This document shows, piece after piece, positions 17,337 through 24,126 of a stretch of 64,000 nucleotides of DNA. Each line of letters opens with the position of its first letter. Position 1 is the first letter of the stretch. A program made the translations under genes and the position numbers. The notes beneath the pieces are model-generated. The model had not been told where the DNA came from. It searched no databases and saw only the letters and a list, made by a program, of their open reading frames with translations. The DNA comes from CAYFSS01 sp964345975 (GTDB taxonomy: Bacteria > Bacillota > Clostridia > Saccharofermentanales > Fastidiosipilaceae). The stretch spans positions 1 to 64,000 of the forward strand of contig CAYFSS010000009.1 in assembly GCA_964345975.1 (NCBI GenBank). The letters run 5' to 3'.

Positions 17337-18746
17337 TTGCTTCATAGCTTCGACTTTAACGGGGATCATCTAGCCTATGATCCGGTCACTCAAGCCTTAC
17401 TTTCCATCGATAAGGAGACCGGCCTTTTATTATCTGAATTAAGCCGACTCCAGTGTGATTGGCGAATCGATGGTGTGGATTTCTTGCAAGCGCTCGAAGA
17501 AAACGAATGGAGTGAGATCAGCACTGAATCCGGCTTACAGATTACTGAGATCGAAGCCTTGCTCGAGGATCTGGCTCAAGTCATAGCAGATCGTGAACTC
17601 TTTGCCATGGAAACGCCCCCGGCATTGGATCAGCTATACCCGGAAGAACCATTAGTCAAGGCAATGTGTCTTCATCTCTGCCACGACTGTAATCTACGTT
17701 GCCGTTATTGCTTTGCTTCTACAGGTGATTATGCGACAGGACAAAGAAGTCTCTTACCCCTGGAAACCGGTAAAGCTGCCATAGACTGGCTCATATCCGC
17801 TTCCGGCAAACGACATAACTTAGATATCGATTTCTTTGGCGGCGAACCGCTCCTCAATTGGCCTGTCGTGCAAGAATTGGTCCAATATGCCGAAGAACGG
17901 GGAACTGAGTCGAACAAAGATCTTCGTCTCACCATGACGACCAATGCCTACACTTTGGATGCTGAGAAAGCTGAATTCATCGACGAGCATTTTAAAAATG
18001 TCGTCTTGAGTTTCGATGGTCGGCCGGAAGTCCAAGACTCGATGCGACCGGCAGCCGGAGGGCAAGGGACTTACGATAGAACCTTGCAAAACATCAAGAA
18101 TTTTGTAGAACGCCGAGCCGACCGCGAGTATTATGTTCGCGGGACTTACACTTCTGAAAACCCTGATTTTGATTTGGATGTCGTGCATATTGCCGGACAA
18201 GGCATCGAGCAGATTTCGCTTGAACCCATGGTTGGAGATCCACTCGACCCTCTGACATTGAAAGAACACGATTTGCCGACCTTACGCAAGTCGTACGAAC
18301 GCTTGGCCCGTCATTATTTAGAAGCTCCTTCTGACGAACGTTTCAATTTCTTTCACTTCAACATCGACCTGGACGGAGGGCCCTGCATTTATAAGCGCTA
18401 CAAAGGTTGTGGTGCCGGTAGTGAGTATGTTGCGGTGACACCCGATGGTAAGATTTATCCTTGCCACCAATTTGTTGGAGAAGAAGGATTCGAGCTGGGA
18501 TCAGTGTTCCAAGATCCGATAGAATTAAACCAAGCACTCCGAGATCAATTCATGCCACTCATCGTCCCGGAAATGGAGAGCTGTAGCAATTGTTGGGCAC
18601 GGTATCATTGCGGTGGTGGCTGTCCGGCTAATAATTGGCATGCCAATAAGTCATTTGATCAACCCAGTGAATTGTATTGTGCACTCCAACGCATGCGTCT
18701 TGAAGCAGCGCTCTGGATTCAAGCACAAGTAAGGATGGCCGAATAA
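17337..18746 (+). CDS. scfB: SCIFF maturase, radical SAM/SPASM enzyme
   Basis: This 469-residue radical SAM enzyme forms thioether cross-links in the SCIFF peptide encoded just upstream. The iron-sulfur motif CNLRCRYC gives Cys118, Cys122 and Cys125. The SPASM region has clustered cysteines for auxiliary clusters (CGAGSEYVAVTPDGKIYPC and CSNC...CGGGCPANN). The N-terminal 90 residues look like a peptide-recognition domain. The start is TTG 17337, 7 nt after AGGAG; the GTG nearby is out of frame. It ends 16 nt before dnaG. Confidence 0.94.
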   Translation: MLHSFDFNGDHLAYDPVTQALLSIDKETGLLLSELSRLQCDWRIDGVDFLQALEENEWSEISTESGLQITEIEALLEDLAQVIADRELFAMETPPALDQLYPEEPLVKAMCLHLCHDCNLRCRYCFASTGDYATGQRSLLPLETGKAAIDWLISASGKRHNLDIDFFGGEPLLNWPVVQELVQYAEERGTESNKDLRLTMTTNAYTLDAEKAEFIDEHFKNVVLSFDGRPEVQDSMRPAAGGQGTYDRTLQNIKNFVERRADREYYVRGTYTSENPDFDLDVVHIAGQGIEQISLEPMVGDPLDPLTLKEHDLPTLRKSYERLARHYLEAPSDERFNFFHFNIDLDGGPCIYKRYKGCGAGSEYVAVTPDGKIYPCHQFVGEEGFELGSVFQDPIELNQALRDQFMPLIVPEMESCSNCWARYHCGGGCPANNWHANKSFDQPSELYCALQRMRLEAALWIQAQVRMAE

Positions 18747-18762
18747 GAATTGAGGTGTCTTC

Positions 18763-20592
18763 ATGGCATTCATTCCGGAAGAGATTGTTGAGGAAATAAA
18801 AGCCAGAGCGGAGATCAATGATGTTGTCGCTCCTTATGTTCGTTTAACCAAGAAGTCGGGGACCAACCAATTTGGTCTATGCCCCTTTCACCAAGAGAAA
18901 ACACCTTCGTTCAGCGTCTCAACGACTAAGCAGATCTTCTATTGTTTCGGTTGTCATAAGGGGGGCGATGCCGTCACCTTCATCATGGAGATCGAAGGTC
19001 TGACCTACCCGGAAGCTCTTCAACATCTGGCCGAGAAGTATAGTATTGATATCAAAACGGAAGAAAGTCCCGAAGCACAACGCTCACGTTCAAAACACAA
19101 ACGTCAATTTGAACTTCATACGGAAGCTGCCCGGTACTTCTACAAAGTCTTCCGCAGTCCCCAAGCTAAGACGGCTCAAGATTATCTGCAAAATAGAGGG
19201 ATTGACCATAAGATTGCGACCGGTTTCGGGTTAGGCTACTCGAGCGATGCTTGGGACGGCTTATTAAACCATTTGAGGTCCAAGGGTTATTCGGAGGAAG
19301 AATGCGAGACGAGTGGGCTTTTTAGAAGAAATCGTCATGGCAAGCTCTATGATCTTTTCCGTGAAAGGCTTATTTTCCCTATCATCGATGCTGTTGGCCG
19401 AATCGTTGGCTTCGGGGGACGAAGTTTACAGGTCGAGGAACAAGCGAAGTACATCAACTCACCGGAAACTATGATTTATCACAAGGGTGAAGAGCTATAC
19501 GCCTTAAATATCGCAAAGCGCAGTCATGCTGATCACCTGCTTCTGGTCGAAGGATATATGGACGTATTAGCCTTGCATCAAGCCGGGATTGATCAAGCTG
19601 TCGCTTGCCTTGGAACAGCGCTGACAGATGATCAGGCAGCTAAGCTGGCTCGTTACAAGGATCACGTGGTTCTTTGCTTCGATGCAGATAATGCCGGTCG
19701 TCAAGCCACCGATCGAAGTTTGGACGTTGTGCGACGCAAAGGCTTGGAGGCTTTTGTGCTTGAGATACCCGATGGCTTAGATCCGGACGATTATCTGCGT
19801 CAAAACGGTGTCGAGCGGTTTATGGCTCTCCTACAAAAGCCTCTCCGTGCCACCGATTATCGTTTAAAGAGAGCTCGTGCTGAAGCGTATATACACGGAG
19901 AATTCGATCTCATGCTGTATAAAGATAATGTTTTGGAAGTGCTCAAGGACTTGGACGATAGAGTAGAAATTGAACTAAGAGTCAAACAGCTTGCTGATGA
20001 GCTGATGGTGAGACAGGACTTGCTCCATGATCAATTACGTCAGTTGCGAAGGCGTAAACCCGCTCCACAGCATGAATTGAGGAAAGCTCATTCACACGAT
20101 GAGAGAGCAGGGGATATGAAGGAAGATTTGAGTCGTGACCCCTTGACCTTTACGCTCTATGCAATGCTGGCTAATTTCACAGCCGGTAAGCCTGAACTTT
20201 ATCCGCAAAATCTAGAAGCGGAAGATTTTCCTCGCAGTCATCATGAATTAGCCGGAAACGTTCTGAAGGAAGCCAAAGCCGGCCACTTGGATGGGCGACG
20301 ACTCTTGGACTTAAGTAGGTCCTATCGTGTCGGGAGAGAGAAGGCAGAGTCTCTCATCACCGCAAAATTGGTGGAAATCAGAGATGCTCGCGATACGAAG
20401 CAAGCCGAATCATCCATCCAAAATATCGTTCGACGGATGAAGCGAGATCGTATTAACGAGGAAATCGCCGATATCAATCGTAAGTTGGGCCATCGTCCAA
20501 GTGAAGTTAAACCTGATGAAATCTTTGAGCTTGAAACGAGACTTCAAGAATTAGTTTTGGCGGAGCGCAAGCTCCGTCAAAGCGAAGTTTGA
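18763..20592 (+). CDS. dnaG: DNA primase
   Basis: A 609-residue primase that makes RNA primers for replication. The N-terminal CHC2 zinc finger uses Cys40, His43, Cys61 and Cys64. The RNA polymerase core has the EGYMDV and CFDADNAGRQAT Toprim motifs. The C-terminal 150 residues, after a basic linker near residue 430, would be the DnaB helicase-binding domain. rpoD follows, as in the classical macromolecular synthesis operon; rpsU is not next to it. Confidence 0.97.
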   Translation: MAFIPEEIVEEIKARAEINDVVAPYVRLTKKSGTNQFGLCPFHQEKTPSFSVSTTKQIFYCFGCHKGGDAVTFIMEIEGLTYPEALQHLAEKYSIDIKTEESPEAQRSRSKHKRQFELHTEAARYFYKVFRSPQAKTAQDYLQNRGIDHKIATGFGLGYSSDAWDGLLNHLRSKGYSEEECETSGLFRRNRHGKLYDLFRERLIFPIIDAVGRIVGFGGRSLQVEEQAKYINSPETMIYHKGEELYALNIAKRSHADHLLLVEGYMDVLALHQAGIDQAVACLGTALTDDQAAKLARYKDHVVLCFDADNAGRQATDRSLDVVRRKGLEAFVLEIPDGLDPDDYLRQNGVERFMALLQKPLRATDYRLKRARAEAYIHGEFDLMLYKDNVLEVLKDLDDRVEIELRVKQLADELMVRQDLLHDQLRQLRRRKPAPQHELRKAHSHDERAGDMKEDLSRDPLTFTLYAMLANFTAGKPELYPQNLEAEDFPRSHHELAGNVLKEAKAGHLDGRRLLDLSRSYRVGREKAESLITAKLVEIRDARDTKQAESSIQNIVRRMKRDRINEEIADINRKLGHRPSEVKPDEIFELETRLQELVLAERKLRQSEV

Positions 20593-20639
20593 ACCTTGTT
20601 GGATTCTCAGCTGCTCAAGACTTGGAGCGATAGATACAG

Positions 20640-20645
20640 TATAAT
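20640..20645 (+). promoter_or_regulatory. TATAAT -10 box before rpoD
   Basis: A perfect TATAAT lies 24 nt before the rpoD start. The nearest TTGxxx (TTGGAG at 20622-20627) leaves only a 12-bp spacer, so the -35 element is unresolved and the promoter call is weak. Confidence 0.3.
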
Positions 20646-20668
20646 GTTAGATTCTAGAGGAGGTATTT

Positions 20669-21736
20669 ATGGCTAAGACGAAGGTAGATTTGGTCGCGGA
20701 ACTTAAGTTACTGGCTCAATCACAGGGTGATGAGCTGCAATATCGCGAGCTGATGGATCAAATCGAGGCAGCTGAAATAGATCTTGAAGAAGCTGAAGAG
20801 ATCTTCGACACGCTTGAAGATGCGGGGATAACCATCAAGGTAGATTCCGAAGATTCGGATTCTGATGACGGTGCCGAAGGCGATGATACCGATGCACTGG
20901 ATTCGATTGGCGTCGATGATCCTGTCCGCATGTACCTCAAAGAAATCGGTCGCGTGGACCTATTGACAGCCGATGAAGAGAAAATTCTGGCCCAAGGGAT
21001 TATCGATGGCGTCCCCGGTGCCCGCGAGCACTTGACGGAAGCAAATCTCCGTCTTGTCGTCTCAATCGCTAAGCGTTACACAGGACGCGGTTTGAGTTTC
21101 TTGGATCTCATCCAAGAGGGCAACCTGGGCCTTATGAAAGCCGTTGAGAAGTTTGACCATACGAAGGGCTTTAAGTTTTCAACCTATGCCACCTGGTGGA
21201 TTCGTCAATCGATTACACGCGCTATTGCCGACCAGGCAAGAACCATTCGTATCCCGGTCCATATGGTTGAGACCATCAATAAATTGAATCGTATCCAACG
21301 TCAATTGCTGCAGAAATTAGGCCGCGAGCCGGAAGTTGAAGAGATCGCTGAAGAGTTGGAAGTTACCCCGGATCGAGTCCGCGAGATCCAGAAGATCTCC
21401 CAGATTCCTGTCTCGTTGGAGAAGCCGATCGGAGAAGAAGAAGATAGCCAGCTCGGTGACTTTATTCCTGATGAAGATGCTCCTTCGCCGGAAATGCAGG
21501 CATCCTTCACCTTGTTGACGGAACAACTCGATGAAGAATTAAAGACGCTTACACCACGTGAAGAGCGTGTCTTGCGACTCCGCTTCGGATTGGATGACGG
21601 ACGTACGCGTACGTTGGAAGAAGTCGGCAAGGTTTTTGACGTAACTCGGGAACGTATTCGCCAGATCGAAGCTAAGGCATTGCGTAAACTCCGCTCTGAA
21701 AAACGCAGTTCCAAGCTTCGTGGCTACCTGGATTAG
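20669..21736 (+). CDS. rpoD: primary sigma factor RpoD (SigA)
   Basis: A 355-residue group 1 sigma factor. A region 1.1-like segment with a very acidic stretch (residues 65-80, SEDSDSDDGAEGDD) precedes region 1.2 (DPVRMYLKEIG). Region 2 contains KFSTYATWWIRQSITRAI for -10 recognition. Region 3 follows, and region 4.2 has the helix-turn-helix TLEEVGKVFDVTRERIRQIE for -35 recognition. The length is typical of Bacillota SigA. A strong AGAGGAGG precedes the ATG. Confidence 0.97.
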   Translation: MAKTKVDLVAELKLLAQSQGDELQYRELMDQIEAAEIDLEEAEEIFDTLEDAGITIKVDSEDSDSDDGAEGDDTDALDSIGVDDPVRMYLKEIGRVDLLTADEEKILAQGIIDGVPGAREHLTEANLRLVVSIAKRYTGRGLSFLDLIQEGNLGLMKAVEKFDHTKGFKFSTYATWWIRQSITRAIADQARTIRIPVHMVETINKLNRIQRQLLQKLGREPEVEEIAEELEVTPDRVREIQKISQIPVSLEKPIGEEEDSQLGDFIPDEDAPSPEMQASFTLLTEQLDEELKTLTPREERVLRLRFGLDDGRTRTLEEVGKVFDVTRERIRQIEAKALRKLRSEKRSSKLRGYLD

Positions 21737-21751
21737 AGTCCTAGCGTCAAA

Positions 21752-22474
21752 GTGATTTCGCTTCGACCCCGTTTAAAGATACTTTATGATCGCGCCCGCA
21801 TTCTCCTCGATGAGAGTGCGGGTTTTCATGATATTGCTTGTGATCATGCTAAGCTCGCTGCCGCAATCGCCTCGGCTAGACCGGATGTTCGCATCGAGGC
21901 TTCCGACATCCTTCAGTCGGCCATCGAAAGAGCTCGAGCAACAACAAATCTGTCAACAGCTGAACTGTTTGTAAGTGACGGGTTTGCAAACCATACTTTG
22001 AATGAGGGAGATGTTGTCGTCATAGCCGGTATCGGAGGACATACAATCATCGATCTGTTGACCGATGCGGTGCATCAGATCGGCGGTGCAAGACGAAGGT
22101 TACAGCTACTCCTCCAAACGAATCAGCAAATAGAGATCCTCAGAGAAAACCTCTACCACAGGGAAGATGTTCAAATGATGGATGAGTTTTTGGTCCGGGA
22201 TCGTAAACAAATCTATGTTAATTTTCATGTGGAGATACAATTGCCGTGGCTTCCTGTCAAAGCAACGGATGAAAAGTCCTATGAATATTATGGCGGTGGG
22301 CCTCTACTCATCTCTGACAAGATTGAAGCTGACAGCTTGCTTGAAGTCTATCTCCTTGAATGTTTAAGCTTTGCAGACATGAAGATCCAAGCGGTAACGC
22401 AAGAATGTGAACGCGCTAATTGGCGGCGTCATCGTGAACGAGTGCTGGAAATACTAAGGAGAGGTCAATCGTGA
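21752..22474 (+). CDS. trmK: tRNA (adenine(22)-N1)-methyltransferase
   Basis: A 240-residue TrmK (YqfN) that methylates A22 of tRNA using S-adenosylmethionine. The N-terminus SLRPRLKILYD and the SAM-binding motif HDIACDHAKLA (usually GTDHAYL) are family features, with VVIAGIGGHTI downstream as motif IV. The GTG start at 21752 has only a weak ribosome binding site. The gene sits after rpoD and overlaps a Nif3-like gene by 4 nt, exactly as in B. subtilis sigA-yqfN-yqfO. Confidence 0.9.
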   Translation: MISLRPRLKILYDRARILLDESAGFHDIACDHAKLAAAIASARPDVRIEASDILQSAIERARATTNLSTAELFVSDGFANHTLNEGDVVVIAGIGGHTIIDLLTDAVHQIGGARRRLQLLLQTNQQIEILRENLYHREDVQMMDEFLVRDRKQIYVNFHVEIQLPWLPVKATDEKSYEYYGGGPLLISDKIEADSLLEVYLLECLSFADMKIQAVTQECERANWRRHRERVLEILRRGQS

Positions 22475-23259
22475 AGAATCTTGACATTACAAAAGCCTTT
22501 GAAGCCTGGGCAAAACCTGAGTATGCCTATGAATGGGATCCTATTGGCTATCAATGGGGAAATCCGGAAGCAGAATGCACAGGCATTGTCGTGGCCCTTG
22601 ATCTGACGACCGATGTTGTTCGTCTTGCCCGAGAGAAGGGTGCTAACCTCATCATCACGCATCATCCCACCTGGTTTAGTCCCGTGCAGAAATTATTGAC
22701 CACATCTACAAGCGATGCTTTGGCCCTTGAGACCATAGCAGCCAACATATCTGTCTATGCTGCGCATACGAATCTTGATGCCGCACCGGAGGGTGTTAGC
22801 GTGGCTTATGCGCAGAGTCTTTTCCCACAAGCTGAATACAATTTTCTGCAAGCACATGAGGATGGCTTAGCCGGATTTGGTGTTGTTATATCCTTTGAAT
22901 CGGAATGGGATCTTGACGAACTTGCCGAGCAATGTAGAACCCGGTGGGGATTCACACCACAAAATCTTGGAGATTATGTGAGTCCTGCCCACTTCGGCCA
23001 GCGTGAAACGAAAGCATTAAAAAAAATAGCTTTCTGGGGTGGTTCTTGGGATGAGGATCTGCTGGATCTCTTGAAGCAAAACAGGGTCGATTTATTGTTT
23101 GCCGGTGAAGTGAAGTGGCATGCGGAATTAGAGATGAGGGAAGAAGGCATCCTTTGTGTGCCGTCAGGACACGGCCAAAGTGAAGCTTGGATCTTGCCAA
23201 GGGTCCATTCAGAACTTGAATCTATCGTGGTAGGCAGTTTGCCTGTCTACATCAAATAA
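22471..23259 (+). CDS. Nif3-like dinuclear metal-centre protein (YqfO family)
   Basis: A 262-residue member of the Nif3/GTP cyclohydrolase I type 2 family. Metal ligands are expected in ITHHPTWF, HTNLDAAPEGVS and GHGQSEA near the C-terminus. It is the short form: the PII-like insert that makes B. subtilis YqfO about 370 residues long is absent. The GTG start overlaps trmK by 4 nt. The biochemical role of the family is uncertain despite its conservation beside trmK. Confidence 0.88.
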   Translation: MKNLDITKAFEAWAKPEYAYEWDPIGYQWGNPEAECTGIVVALDLTTDVVRLAREKGANLIITHHPTWFSPVQKLLTTSTSDALALETIAANISVYAAHTNLDAAPEGVSVAYAQSLFPQAEYNFLQAHEDGLAGFGVVISFESEWDLDELAEQCRTRWGFTPQNLGDYVSPAHFGQRETKALKKIAFWGGSWDEDLLDLLKQNRVDLLFAGEVKWHAELEMREEGILCVPSGHGQSEAWILPRVHSELESIVVGSLPVYIK

Positions 23260-23274
23260 GTTAGAGTAGCCGTT

Positions 23275-23617
23275 TGTGAGAGAGTTGGATGATCGCGTCG
23301 TTGTTACGAAAGAGACAGTGATGAGGAAAGTCCGGGCTCCCCAGGGTCATAGCGCCAGCTAACGGCTGGTGAAGGCGACTTCAAGGCAAGTGCAACAGAA
23401 ATAGACTACCGTTTTGGCGGCAAAGGTGGAAAGGTGGAGTAAGAGCCCACCGGGCGATGGGAAACCGTCGCGCCCTGTAAACCCCGCTTGGAGCAACACC
23501 GTGGAGGGACAGATGACGGACCCGGTCGTCCCGTGGAGGTGGCTTGAGTCTAAGAGCAATCTTAGACCTAGATAGATGATTGTCCTAGACAGAATCCGGC
23601 TTACAGACTCTCTCACA
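23275..23617 (+). ncRNA. rnpB: RNase P RNA, bacterial class A
   Basis: This is the catalytic RNA that removes tRNA 5' leaders. The hallmark conserved regions are present: GAGGAAAGTCCGGGC near the 5' end and ACAGAATCCGGCTTACAG near the 3' end. The P1 helix pairs TGTGAGAGAGT (23275-23285) with ACTCTCTCACA (23607-23617), which sets the boundaries. The order of elements fits the ancestral class A architecture rather than the Bacillus class B. The RNA lies 15 nt after the Nif3-like gene. No separate terminator is evident. Confidence 0.95.
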
Positions 23618-23667
23618 TCTTTATTGTTAGTATATTTGCCCCCTTCGTTTACTCATGTTAATATTCC

Positions 23668-23694
23668 CAAGCCTGTTACAAGGTTTGAGGCTTG
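23668..23694 (+). promoter_or_regulatory. hairpin in the rpsO leader
   Basis: CAAGCCT (23668-23674) pairs with AGGCTTG (23688-23694) across a 13-nt loop, 46 nt before the rpsO start. S15 often binds its own leader to repress translation, so this could be that site, but leaders differ between lineages and no specific S15 motif is recognised. No T-tract follows. Confidence 0.35.
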
Positions 23695-23739
23695 TCCGTT
23701 CTCTTACGTTGTTTCAGGATATACATTTTGGAGGGCATT

Positions 23740-24003
23740 ATGAACAAAGAACGCAAACAGGAACTCATTCAAGAGTTCGCTCGTGGAGAGTACGACACCG
23801 GTTCACCGGAAGTCCAGATCGCTATCCTCACGGAACGCATCAGTCATCTCACGGAGCATCTGAAGATCCATAAGAAAGATCACCACAGTCGTCGCGGCTT
23901 GTTGATCCTGGTAGGTAAGCGTCGCGCTCTGCTCGATTACTTACAGAAGATTGATATCGAGCGCTATCGCAGCATAATCGAGCGTCTGAATCTACGTCGT
24001 TAA
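23740..24003 (+). CDS. rpsO: 30S ribosomal protein S15
   Basis: An 87-residue S15, one of the primary 16S rRNA binding proteins. The core GSPEVQIAILTERI and HSRRGLLILVGKRR are diagnostic. ATG 23740 follows GGAGGG at 23730-23735; an upstream in-frame start at 23692 would add a non-conserved leader. It is followed by a strong terminator and then pnp, a near-universal rpsO-pnp pairing. Confidence 0.98.
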   Translation: MNKERKQELIQEFARGEYDTGSPEVQIAILTERISHLTEHLKIHKKDHHSRRGLLILVGKRRALLDYLQKIDIERYRSIIERLNLRR

Positions 24004-24023
24004 GTTAAGCGAAGACACACATC

Positions 24024-24061
24024 GGGTCTGTTCTTTGAATTTACGGGAACAGACCCTTTTT
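24024..24061 (+). terminator. intrinsic terminator after rpsO
   Basis: A 10-bp stem, GGGTCTGTTC (24024-24033) with GAACAGACCC (24047-24056), is followed by TTTTT. A TATAAT at 24066-24071 right after it may be the -10 box of a separate pnp promoter. Confidence 0.88.
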
Positions 24062-24126
24062 GCTGTATAATACCAACAGTATTAATAGAGTTTCGAGAAG
24101 TAGAAATGTCTGAAGGAGACAACTAA

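Noticed and set aside
23359..23616. Minus-strand reading frame over the RNase P RNA
   Set aside because: The region is a structured RNA gene with diagnostic conserved blocks; the frame is incidental.
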